Source of the DNA: a virus
Reading direction: 5' to 3' (one strand)
Virus record (IMG/VR): IMGVR_UViG_3300009159_000325
Span: 1 to 23,711 of that record
DNA: 23,711 nucleotides
This document shows positions 1 through 6,297 of the stretch, piece after piece. How positions within the stretch are numbered: the stretch's first letter is position 1; each line of letters opens with the position of its first letter. A program made the position numbers and the translations under genes. Under the pieces are notes generated by a model that was given only the letters and a program-made list of their open reading frames with translations, did no database searches and was not told where the DNA came from.

Positions 1-241
1 ATGTGCCTGAGGCGACAGTCGTATAGAAGGATGCATCGACTGATCCAACTTTGGTACTTTTTTCTGGTTGTATAGGTTTATTTTTACCAATAAGATTTGG
101 TATGGTTCCAGTTTTCTGGAAGCTATTACCAAGAGCACTTTGAGCCATAGTTTTAGGCTGAAGTTTGGACCCCAAGCCAGTCATTACTGACTGCATAGAA
201 TCGGATACTTTTGGTTTTTCATTTTTTTGGGGTAGAATCAT
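1..241 (-). CDS. Probable tape-measure / hub protein, N-terminal part (runs off left edge)
   Basis: An open frame of 80 codons starts at an ATG at 241 and stays open to the window edge, so only the N-terminus is seen. It begins MILPQKNEKPKVSDSMQSVM and is rich in Lys, Ser, Thr and Gln with no hydrophobic core, as expected for a flexible leading segment. The ATG overlaps the stop of the upstream small ORF in an ATGA arrangement, which suggests translational coupling; no good ribosome binding site is visible. In tailed phages the gene directly after the tail-assembly chaperone pair is usually the tape measure, which sets tail length inside the tube. That position, not recognised sequence homology, is the main reason for the call. 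It could instead be another hub component. Confidence 0.5.
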   Translation of the reverse strand, partial: MILPQKNEKPKVSDSMQSVMTGLGSKLQPKTMAQSALGNSFQKTGTIPNLIGKNKPIQPEKSTKVGSVDASFYTTVASGT

Positions 242-369
242 CTTTGTCTTTGCTTAATCTTTTCGTTTTGTTCCTCAACATATTGAATAAGCATAGCAAC
301 ATAAATGTCACGTTCCCAAGGTATCATATTTTCAAGTTCAAACAAACTATACTTGTGATGTTGTATCAT
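238..369 (-). CDS. 51: Small gp51-like tail assembly ORF (43 aa from ATG; probably expressed as a -1 frameshift extension of gp26)
   Basis: This short ORF encodes 43 residues beginning MIQHHKYSLFELENMIPWER and ending in a Glu/Gln/Lys/Arg-rich helix. The segment LENMIPWERDIYV resembles the small protein that follows gp26 in T4-like aquatic phages and is often labelled gp51 (baseplate hub assembly). No Shine-Dalgarno sequence precedes the ATG at 369. The same frame is open for a further 18 codons upstream, through a protein-like stretch (RHDNLKNYYKTNFS) that reaches back to a slippery heptamer inside the end of gp26. I therefore infer that the main product is a gp26 fusion and that the ATG may not be a real start. 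Its stop overlaps the next start codon. T4 gp51 itself is much longer (about 249 aa), so equivalence is by position and assumed role. Confidence 0.6.
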   Translation of the reverse strand: MIQHHKYSLFELENMIPWERDIYVAMLIQYVEEQNEKIKQRQR

Positions 370-1142
370 TGAAAAGTTTGTTTTATAGTAATTCTTCAGA
401 TTGTCATGACGAAATGTTAGACGAAAAAACTTTCTAGCCCCTCCGCTGTAATTTTATGATCGAATCCACATTTACGACATTTGAATTCTACTTTCTTATT
501 TAACTTAGGTAAATTCTCAAAGAATTCTTCTATCTTTTTAAATTGTTGTTGATTCAAAGACTCAAGAAAATCTACGATTTCACCTGGTTCGGTCTCATTG
601 GCATAAAAGTATTGTTCTCCATCAAAGATACTTTCGACACTTTCAACAATCATATTGAATGCCATATCTGTGGTGTTGTCAAATTTAGTTGAAGAACCTA
701 TCACAGAAAATTCTGGATACTTTAATTTTATACTAATTCTGTCAGTTAACTGAATAGAATCACTAATTGATTCATCTCTATCAACCTTAATATCTAAAAG
801 GTTAATTTCAACATCCATCATGTTGTTACAGGTTCTATCTTCAACAACATTCTCACAACGATACCTATTCTCTACAATTTCACCAACAGACCTTGCTCGA
901 AGGTTAATGAAATAGTATTCAACATCAATAATTGGTAATGAATCTATATCAATATTTTCTGTCAAGGTACAATTATGTAAAACTTGTTTTATATTTTTCT
1001 CAATGGTATCTTTATCATCTGATTCCATTGCCATCAATAAATTCTTTTGTTCTTTGACTAAGAAAGGTCTAAATCGAATAGTTTTCTTTGATAGTGGTAA
1101 TTCAAGTTCATAAATTGGTGTATCAATTTTTGGCAAAGCCAT
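238..1142 (-). CDS. Predicted gp26-gp51 fusion made by -1 ribosomal frameshifting (301 aa)
   Basis: If ribosomes slip back one base on the heptamer at 429-423, translation runs from residue 240 of gp26 (Phe-Phe) directly into 61 further codons and ends at the TGA at 240-238. The product is 301 residues and joins the gp26 domain to the conserved LENMIPWERDIYV segment. The -1 frame has no stop anywhere between slippery site and TGA, and its amino-acid composition is protein-like throughout. Fusions of this kind (gpG-gpGT in lambda and equivalents in P2, Mu and many siphophages) act as chaperones that bind the tape measure and recruit tube subunits. The gene just downstream is the probable tape measure, which fits. 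This is inferred from sequence only. Confidence 0.62.
417..1142 (-). CDS. 26: gp26-like baseplate hub assembly protein / tail assembly chaperone
   Basis: This 241-residue protein has the size and layout of the T4 gp26 baseplate family (T4 gp26 is about 208 aa). The N-terminus resembles that family (KTIRFRPFLVKEQKNLLMAM), followed by an acidic helical region (residues 40-60). Four cysteines, C96, C105, C222 and C225 (the last two in a CRKC knuckle), could bind zinc. In T4 gp26 is needed for hub assembly and is present in few copies or absent from the final particle. An AGGAG ribosome binding site lies about 8 nt before the ATG. The C-terminus, ESFFV, is encoded over a T-TTT-TTC slippery sequence, and the next ORF lies in the -1 frame. 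That is the arrangement of lambda G/GT chaperones. Confidence 0.75.
   Translation of the reverse strand: MALPKIDTPIYELELPLSKKTIRFRPFLVKEQKNLLMAMESDDKDTIEKNIKQVLHNCTLTENIDIDSLPIIDVEYYFINLRARSVGEIVENRYRCENVVEDRTCNNMMDVEINLLDIKVDRDESISDSIQLTDRISIKLKYPEFSVIGSSTKFDNTTDMAFNMIVESVESIFDGEQYFYANETEPGEIVDFLESLNQQQFKKIEEFFENLPKLNKKVEFKCRKCGFDHKITAEGLESFFV
423..444 (-). promoter_or_regulatory. Programmed -1 frameshift signal: slippery T-TTT-TTC plus upstream GGAGG
   Basis: On the minus strand the gp26 codons TTT TTC (428-423) are preceded by T at 429, giving the canonical X-XXY-YYZ heptamer T-TTT-TTC. It lies one sense codon before the gp26 stop. A GGAGGGG run (444-438), unusual in this AT-rich genome, sits upstream, with its GGAGG core ending 10 nt before the heptamer. 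Shine-Dalgarno-like elements at this distance stimulate -1 slippage, as in E. coli dnaX. I saw no convincing downstream stem-loop; there is only an 8-bp palindrome, GTCATGAC. Confidence 0.68.
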
Positions 1143-1173
1143 TATGTATTCTCCTAATATAATTCAAATTTAC

Positions 1174-1716
1174 TTATGGTAGAACAGGAAAAGCACCTAG
1201 TGGAAGGTTTGGTGTTTTTGTCCAATAAGTATATGCAAAAACTACTGTTAACTTGTGGTGACCATCCGATGACCAGTCTAAATCTAATTGATTAACTGAT
1301 ATTGGATAACAGTCTATCAAATCTACAGAATATGTTGGATTATTTTGTAAATCATATTGTACTATTGTTATTTCAGAAATATAATCTTTTTTATATTTTG
1401 GATTAAAATTACTTGATGGAACAACTAATTCCATCCATGAATCGAAAAAATTCTTCTCAGCCATATCTCCAGAAACGATGAAGGTTAATGATAAATCATT
1501 ATATATTGTGTGGTAAGGATATTTTTCAAGTGGATTTGAACCAAATTTTTGTTCTATGGTTGAAAATGTTCTACCTGGCAATTCAGCCGTTTCGCATCGC
1601 AATTTTGAATTTGTTAGTTGCAATCTACCTACTGGAGGTATGAAAACTTCAAACCTATTAGGTCTGGCCAAATCTTTTGTGAAACTACTCATAAAATCTG
1701 AAATATTTGCTGGCAT
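1174..1716 (-). CDS. T4 gp19/gp54-family tail tube protein (probable tube initiator)
   Basis: This 180-residue protein matches the pattern of the T4 gp19 tail-tube family: an N-terminal FTKDLARPNRFEVFIPP strand, LRCETAELPGRTFST, a YNDLSLTFIVSGDM strand, FFDSWMELV, and a C-terminal DWSSDGHHKLTVVFAYTYW strand. Members stack as hexamers to form the tube through which DNA passes. T4 has a major tube protein (gp19) and a related initiator (gp54) that sits on the hub. This gene lies among hub-assembly genes, next to gp26 and close to gp48, rather than beside a sheath gene. I therefore favour a gp54-like initiator over the bulk tube protein, although it is shorter than T4 gp54 (about 320 aa). An AAGG motif precedes the start. 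Confidence 0.7.
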   Translation of the reverse strand: MPANISDFMSSFTKDLARPNRFEVFIPPVGRLQLTNSKLRCETAELPGRTFSTIEQKFGSNPLEKYPYHTIYNDLSLTFIVSGDMAEKNFFDSWMELVVPSSNFNPKYKKDYISEITIVQYDLQNNPTYSVDLIDCYPISVNQLDLDWSSDGHHKLTVVFAYTYWTKTPNLPLGAFPVLP

Positions 1717-1719
1717 TTT

Positions 1720-2316
1720 TTAAACCTTGTTCATTTCTTGTACTGATTCGGCAAAAACGGTTCTCTTGTTTGCCTTTTGGAATTGTTCCACTGGTAAAAA
1801 TAGTGCTGTTTCCCACTCATGCGGTTCAACCTTCAGCAACCTAGAAGTCGTATGATTGTATAGATAACGTTTTAAACACGGTCCAAACGCTTTTAAACGT
1901 CTAGATGCATTGAGTATGTTATAAGTTACTCTCATTCGTTTAATCTCGTCCTCGTCATTATAGGAAGCATAGTCTAAAAGTTGATCCAGAAACGCAGCTC
2001 TGACTGGAATTGGTAAATAATGTAAGTTTAGACCCATAAAACCATCCGGGTACTTCTCCAATACCAATACCAGAGGAAACATATCATAGTATGGTAATGT
2101 ATTTGCATATTTCGGATCATAACAAAAGAAATACAAACCACCGGTGACAAATCGACCACCACTTCTCTGTTTCTCTTTGACTATATCAGCGACAACCCTT
2201 CTTGGGTTTCTGATAGCTTTAACTTGATCTTTTAGCCAGTCGGTACTCTTTCTCGACAACAATTGATAGTCGAGAGCTTTATGTTGCTGAGCGAGGGTTG
2301 TGAGTTTGGAAGCCAT
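1720..2316 (-). CDS. Conserved T4-like phage protein, possibly gp2-like DNA end protector
   Basis: The protein has 198 residues. It has a basic N-terminal half (residues 28-52, many Lys/Arg) followed by a distinctive conserved-looking block, LYFFCYDPKYANTLPYYDMF (61-80), then GFMGLNLHYLPIPVR (92-106). Next come helices and a late block, VEPHEWETALFLPVEQF. I recognise this block from T4-like phage genomes, but the family name is uncertain. In T4, gene 2 (a DNA end protector that shields packaged DNA from RecBCD) neighbours gene 4, and here the gene directly follows gp4, which is the main reason for suggesting gp2. It ends 3 nt before the gp19/gp54-like gene. No clear ribosome binding site precedes its ATG. 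A generic virion or maturation protein is the alternative. Confidence 0.5.
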   Translation of the reverse strand: MASKLTTLAQQHKALDYQLLSRKSTDWLKDQVKAIRNPRRVVADIVKEKQRSGGRFVTGGLYFFCYDPKYANTLPYYDMFPLVLVLEKYPDGFMGLNLHYLPIPVRAAFLDQLLDYASYNDEDEIKRMRVTYNILNASRRLKAFGPCLKRYLYNHTTSRLLKVEPHEWETALFLPVEQFQKANKRTVFAESVQEMNKV

Positions 2317-2328
2317 ATAGGTATTTAG

Positions 2329-2763
2329 TTATAGTCCTAGATCATCTTCAGTAATAATTTTAAAGTCCCATTTGCGATCTAAACAATATTCTTGGGCTGC
2401 TTTCCATTTGGCTTGATTTACACCATAGGTTGCAACCTCATTAATGAATTGTTTAGTCACTCGTTTCTTTGGAATTGGCGGTAAAGTTTGTCTTTTTGGT
2501 TTTACTTCTATGAGTATAGTGTTTATTTTATCATCTTTTGTTCTAACCTTCACAAGGAAATCTGGAAAGTATCTGTGAAAACGACCATCGACAGGTGACT
2601 TGTAAGGAATAATCACTTCCTCGGATGACCAAGAGATAACGTCACGATTATTATCTAACCATGACATAACTTTACACTCCCAAGATGAGCGATAGATAAT
2701 ATTGGTTGGATCACCCATATACTTCTGGGGATTTCTTGGTTTGAATTGTCCTGAATAAGCCAT
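2329..2763 (-). CDS. 4: gp4-like head completion protein with PD-(D/E)xK nuclease fold
   Basis: This 144-residue protein closely follows T4 gp4 (also gp50, about 150 aa), which completes filled heads before tail joining. Visible hallmarks are the N-terminal KPRNPQKYMGDP, then IIYRSSWECKVMSWLD with E29, then RYFPDFL with the PD pair at residues 67-68, then ILIEVKPK with E86 and K88, and finally the helical AKWKAAQEYC segment. E29, D68, E86 and K88 make up a PD-(D/E)xK nuclease active site of the TnsA-like kind, so catalytic residues appear intact. The start codon abuts the divergent promoter region. No Shine-Dalgarno sequence is present, and the nearest late-promoter-like octamer would put the transcript start within a few bases of the ATG. 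Confidence 0.82.
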   Translation of the reverse strand: MAYSGQFKPRNPQKYMGDPTNIIYRSSWECKVMSWLDNNRDVISWSSEEVIIPYKSPVDGRFHRYFPDFLVKVRTKDDKINTILIEVKPKRQTLPPIPKKRVTKQFINEVATYGVNQAKWKAAQEYCLDRKWDFKIITEDDLGL

Positions 2764-2770
2764 ATAAATA
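2763..2770 (+). promoter_or_regulatory. T4-type late promoter (-10 octamer TATAAATA) driving the plus-strand tail operon
   Basis: This is a perfect match to the T4 late promoter octamer TATAAATA, recognised by a gp55-type sigma factor with the sliding clamp. Initiation is expected near 2776, giving a leader of about 28 nt before the gp48 ATG with an AAGAAGG ribosome binding site at 2791-2797. It is the only perfect copy I noticed in the window. Confidence 0.75.
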
Positions 2771-2771
2771 C

Positions 2772-2779
2772 TATGTATA
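2772..2779 (-). promoter_or_regulatory. Candidate minus-strand late promoter (TATACATA)
   Basis: On the minus strand this octamer differs from TATAAATA at one base and faces the gp4 gene. Initiation 5-7 nt downstream would fall at about 2765-2767, only a few bases before the gp4 ATG, so the message would be nearly leaderless. A divergent operon needs some promoter here, but this particular one is inferred. Confidence 0.4.
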
Positions 2780-2803
2780 ACAAATTAATTAAGAAGGTTA
2801 TAA

Positions 2804-3952
2804 ATGGCCGCCGTAGAAATAACAGAACAGATTGCTTTTGGCACAAATACTGGTGTTACTGGTCCATTAAGATCATTGATTAGCACAGCTGCAAACCAAG
2901 GGTTATCAGTGCAGAGATATCCAGCCGACTTGGGTGGAAACCTTGATAAAAATAAAAAGAATCATTGGGTAACCTTTAACATCTATGATATACAAACAGC
3001 AAAATATAACACAGATTCAACAATATCAATTAGTGAAAAAACAACTACTGCCGGTGCTGTTGTGGGTGTGGCGGCTGGTGCATATGCAATAAAAGAAGCT
3101 CGCACAATTCCCGGTGCAGCTGTTGGTGCAGTAGGTGCCGCAGGAGGCGTTGCTGTTGCAACAACCATATTAGCATCAGATTCTTTAAAATTCAGTCCAA
3201 CATTAACACAAATAAAATCTTGTATTTCTTTGTATATGCCAGACACACTAAACGCAACTTATAATGCAAGTTATGATGAAATGAGTTTAACTAAAGATTT
3301 GGGACAAACTGTACAAACATTGAGAGCTATTGAATCAGCCGTGCAAAAAGGTACTTTTGATTGGGAGAATCTAAAAGAAGGAAATAACCTAGGTAGTGAT
3401 CCTGGAGTAATTCAAGCTGCGACTAACTTATTCAATAATTTAGGTGGTGGTATTAATTTTCAAAATATCGGTTCACTATTATTAAAGGCAAACGGATACG
3501 CACTTAATCCACAAGTGCAGATGGTTTATCGTGGTACAGGACTTCGATCATTTCAATTGACGTTTACTTTCACACCAAAATCACAAGAAGAAGCACAAAC
3601 AGTTAATAACATTGTAAATCAATTTAGATTCTATTCTTCGCCGAGCTTGGCTAGTCCTGGAAATCCAACAAATAGTATGTTTTTGACACCTCCATCAGTA
3701 TTTGGTATTCAGTTTTATGTCAACGGTCAAGAGAGCACAGTTTTACCAAAATATGGTAAATGTGTTCTCACCTCAATTGATGTTAATGATAGTCCAAACG
3801 GTTTTGCGGCATATGATGATGGTTCAATGGTTCAAAGACAGGTGAACCTTTCATTTAAAGAATTGGATATGCTTACACGAGATCATTTTAAAGGATTTGG
3901 CACTACAATCAATTCAGGTGGTGGTTATTCTGAAGTAGATATAAGAAGATAA
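2804..3952 (+). CDS. 48: gp48-like baseplate tail-tube cap protein
   Basis: The protein has 382 residues, close to T4 gp48 (about 364 aa). The C-terminal half carries the recognisable family core: NPQVQMVYRGTGLRSFQLTF, TFTPKSQEEAQTVNNIVNQF, an FRFYSSPSL segment, and a late KYGKCVLTSIDVNDSP strand. gp48 binds the hub and, with gp54, nucleates tail-tube polymerisation. Residues 82-124 form a Gly/Ala/Val-rich stretch with repeated small-x3-small spacing, split in the middle by a charged KEAR. This could form packed helices or a membrane-like hairpin. The gene is first in the plus-strand operon and has a strong AAGAAGG ribosome binding site 6 nt before the ATG. Confidence 0.82.
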   Translation: MAAVEITEQIAFGTNTGVTGPLRSLISTAANQGLSVQRYPADLGGNLDKNKKNHWVTFNIYDIQTAKYNTDSTISISEKTTTAGAVVGVAAGAYAIKEARTIPGAAVGAVGAAGGVAVATTILASDSLKFSPTLTQIKSCISLYMPDTLNATYNASYDEMSLTKDLGQTVQTLRAIESAVQKGTFDWENLKEGNNLGSDPGVIQAATNLFNNLGGGINFQNIGSLLLKANGYALNPQVQMVYRGTGLRSFQLTFTFTPKSQEEAQTVNNIVNQFRFYSSPSLASPGNPTNSMFLTPPSVFGIQFYVNGQESTVLPKYGKCVLTSIDVNDSPNGFAAYDDGSMVQRQVNLSFKELDMLTRDHFKGFGTTINSGGGYSEVDIRR

Positions 3953-3953
3953 A

Positions 3954-4580
3954 ATGAAATATTTCGAAACTTTACCTAAAGTCATCACGACAGATTATAG
4001 AAACAATGCCATATTGTTAACAAACATAATGGCTAGGGCTGAAATCATACCTGCTCTGTTAAATAATCCTTTGATTTTTTATAGTTATGATATTCAAGAT
4101 GGTGATTCTCCCGAGGTTATCGCACACAAATATTATGGAGATTCATATCGTTATTGGTTGGTTCTTTTTGCAAATCAAATTTTAGATCCGCAATTTGAGT
4201 GGCCATTAACGAGTCAACAATTTGAACTTTACTTGAACGATAAGTATTCAGCTGCGGCCAATTCTTCAACTGTATTGTCTTATACACAAGGTACAGTACA
4301 AGAATATAGAAAAACAATTGCGACATATGATCCTGCTTCTCTAGAAACAACAACAAGAACTATCGTAATTGATGTATTTACTTATAATACAACGCAAACT
4401 GGTACTGTAACTCAATCATTTTCAGATGGTAATTATGTGACACAAACAACAACAAAAACACCTGTTAGTATCTACGATTATGAGATTGAAAAAAACGAAG
4501 CAAAACGTAATATTAAACTCATAAACAGTGAGTACGCATCGGATTTTGAAAAGCAGTTAACTTCTTTGATGGGAAGTTAA
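3954..4580 (+). CDS. 53: gp53-like baseplate wedge protein
   Basis: The protein has 208 residues (T4 gp53 is about 196). The N-terminus, MKYFETLPKV, leads into a LysM-like segment at residues 43-95 (YSYDIQDGDSPEVIAHKYYG, then SYRYWLVLFANQILDPQFEW). This is the signature of gp53, the wedge subunit that links wedges around the hub. The C-terminal half (residues 105-165) is Thr-rich and low in complexity, followed by a charged helix (EIEKNEAKRNIKLI). The start codon is one base after the gp48 stop, with AAGAAG about 5 nt upstream. Confidence 0.82.
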   Translation: MKYFETLPKVITTDYRNNAILLTNIMARAEIIPALLNNPLIFYSYDIQDGDSPEVIAHKYYGDSYRYWLVLFANQILDPQFEWPLTSQQFELYLNDKYSAAANSSTVLSYTQGTVQEYRKTIATYDPASLETTTRTIVIDVFTYNTTQTGTVTQSFSDGNYVTQTTTKTPVSIYDYEIEKNEAKRNIKLINSEYASDFEKQLTSLMGS

Positions 4581-4581
4581 A

Positions 4582-5922
4582 TTGGCTACTGGTATTTTAA
4601 ATTCCAAAGACTATGCAATAAGTAATTTATTATTACTTACGGCTGACTCAAGCTTCGATCTCAAGAATATGATGATTGAGATTGGGTATACCGAAGATTT
4701 ATTCAATAATGTTAGTTATGGTTATGTCGTTATCACAGAAGCAATGGGTTATATTGAAACACTTGCTATGATGGGAAATGAATTCCTTAGATTGACATTC
4801 AGTAAAACTGGTGAATCTTTTAATCAAATAGATAAAGTTTTTCGGGTATTTAAATTATCCGATAGAAAACTTGAAGGTACAACTTACAAAGAATCTTATA
4901 CGTTGCATTTCTGTTCAGAAGAATTATTGTTATCTTCACAATATAAGATTTCTAAAGTGTACAAGTCAGAAACAGTTTCAAACATGGTTACTGACATACT
5001 TAAAAACTATTTGCAAGTATCACCAAATAGAATCAATACTATTGAACCATCATATGGCAATTACAGTTTTACGTTGCCTACGATTAGTCCATTTGATGCA
5101 ATCAATTGGATATCAATATACGCAAGACCAAATCCATCAAATCCTGGTGCAGATATGGTTTTCTATGAAAATAAAGACGGGTATAATTTTAGATCATTGC
5201 AAACAATGATGTTGCAATCACCTTTTAGAACGTACACATACAAACCAAAAAACGTTAACTTTTCAGATATAAATTATTCAGTATTCAACGTTATCACATA
5301 TGAAATTTTAAATTCATTCGATTCGTTAGATGCAATTCATTCTGGAATATTTGCAAATCAATTGATATCGGTTAATCCAACTACTAGGGAAAGAAAAGTA
5401 ACCAATTTTGATTATAATGATTATCAAAACAAATCAAAGAAATTAAACAACTATCCAATCACCAACAATTTTACAAATAGGTTTGGTGACGGGTTGAATC
5501 AGACACCACAAGCTGTAACTAAATTGGTATTTTCTAATTTTGATTCAAAATTTAATAGTTATATCTCTAGTGCTCCAGCTTCAGCCAGCGCACCTGATAT
5601 TTTTGCAGAAACTTACATACCATATAGAACTGCACAGTTAGCTCTTGCAAATTACACAAGATTGAAAATATCTGTTCCTGGTGATCCTACTTTGACTGTT
5701 GGTGGTATTATAACCTTTGATCTAACAACAAAACAACCAGATAGTTCTAATCCGGATAGATATTATTCCGGAAATTACTTGATAACTGCTGTTAAACATC
5801 AAATTGGTTTGACGGAATATATAACTATTCTAGAAATAACAAAAGAAAGTGTGCCAACACAGTACCCACAAACGGATAATTCTTCATCTCTGTGGAAAAA
5901 TACCTCTAAGGGAAATATATAA
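4582..5922 (+). CDS. 27: gp27-like baseplate hub protein (TTG start)
   Basis: This 446-residue protein is the likely trimeric hub ring that sits between tube and spike (T4 gp27 is about 391 aa). Features in line with that fold are an N-terminal strand region (NMMIEIGYTEDLFNNVSYGY), a hub-type beta segment (residues 35-110, including ESYTLHFCSEELLLSSQYK), a helix typical of spike hubs (VSNMVTDILKNYL), and SPFDAINWISIYARP. Near the C-terminus is an OB-like segment with the pattern LKISVPGDPTLTVGGIITFD followed by YLITAVKHQI. The start is TTG at 4582: an in-frame stop at 4567-4569 precludes any upstream ATG, and the first internal Met is near residue 29. A weak GGGAAG lies just upstream. The end overlaps the next start by one base. 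Confidence 0.75.
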   Translation: MATGILNSKDYAISNLLLLTADSSFDLKNMMIEIGYTEDLFNNVSYGYVVITEAMGYIETLAMMGNEFLRLTFSKTGESFNQIDKVFRVFKLSDRKLEGTTYKESYTLHFCSEELLLSSQYKISKVYKSETVSNMVTDILKNYLQVSPNRINTIEPSYGNYSFTLPTISPFDAINWISIYARPNPSNPGADMVFYENKDGYNFRSLQTMMLQSPFRTYTYKPKNVNFSDINYSVFNVITYEILNSFDSLDAIHSGIFANQLISVNPTTRERKVTNFDYNDYQNKSKKLNNYPITNNFTNRFGDGLNQTPQAVTKLVFSNFDSKFNSYISSAPASASAPDIFAETYIPYRTAQLALANYTRLKISVPGDPTLTVGGIITFDLTTKQPDSSNPDRYYSGNYLITAVKHQIGLTEYITILEITKESVPTQYPQTDNSSSLWKNTSKGNI

Positions 5923-6284
5923 TGTCAAAAGTTACTAATAACTTTGCAGGTCTAAATGGATTTGTATGGTGGGTTGGTGAAATTGTAGATCGTGCGGATG
6001 AATTAGGTATGTCTAGATATCGTGTCCGTATCTTTGGATGGTACGGAGATGAAATAGAAGATTCAGATTTACCATGGGCATCCGCTATGTTGCCAACAAA
6101 TTCATCCGATTCTTTTTCACCAATGAAAAAACATGATTGGGTTGTTGGTTTCTTTATGGATGGTGAATCTGGCCAATATCCTATAATAATGGGTGTTCTT
6201 CCTGGTGTTAGTCAAGTTGATAGTGGTGTCGGTGATAATACATCACCAGTGACGGTTGGTCCAAATCAGTATGTATCGGAATAA
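5922..6284 (+). CDS. 5: gp5-like hub OB-fold protein without lysozyme domain
   Basis: This 120-residue protein corresponds to the N-terminal OB domain of T4 gp5. Family marks are WWVGEIVDRADELGMSRYRV, RIFGWYGD, SDLPWASAMLP, HDWVVGFFMDGESGQYPIIM and GVLPG. In T4 this domain binds gp27 and is fused to a lysozyme and a beta-helical needle in one 575-aa chain. Here the frame stops after the OB domain and a short tail. The needle appears to be encoded two genes downstream, and no lysozyme is visible. The start codon overlaps the gp27 stop (TAATG), with AAGGGA upstream, so production of gp27 and gp5 is probably coupled. Confidence 0.82.
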   Translation: MSKVTNNFAGLNGFVWWVGEIVDRADELGMSRYRVRIFGWYGDEIEDSDLPWASAMLPTNSSDSFSPMKKHDWVVGFFMDGESGQYPIIMGVLPGVSQVDSGVGDNTSPVTVGPNQYVSE

Positions 6285-6297
6285 CTAAGGATATAAA

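Noticed and set aside
408-415. GTCATGAC palindrome downstream of the slippery site as a stimulatory stem-loop
   Set aside because: An 8-bp perfect palindrome with no loop cannot form a stable hairpin. The upstream GGAGG element is the more credible stimulator.
2799-2806. TATAAATG at the gp48 start as a second late promoter
   Set aside because: It contains the start codon itself, so a transcript from it would lack the gp48 start. The upstream TATAAATA is the functional candidate.
2655-2846. 63-codon minus-strand ORF across the divergent gap
   Set aside because: It lies over gp4 and the promoter region in another frame, has an implausible composition and no ribosome binding site. It is a shadow frame.
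2983-3246. Antisense Ala/Thr/Pro-rich ORF over gp48
   Set aside because: It is the complement of the Gly/Ala/Val segment of gp48 and has no independent support.
4871-5209. 112-codon plus-strand ORF inside the gp27-like gene
   Set aside because: Composition is dominated by Ile/His/Gln from frame-shifted AT-rich codons, and there is no start signal. The gp27 frame is clearly the coding one.
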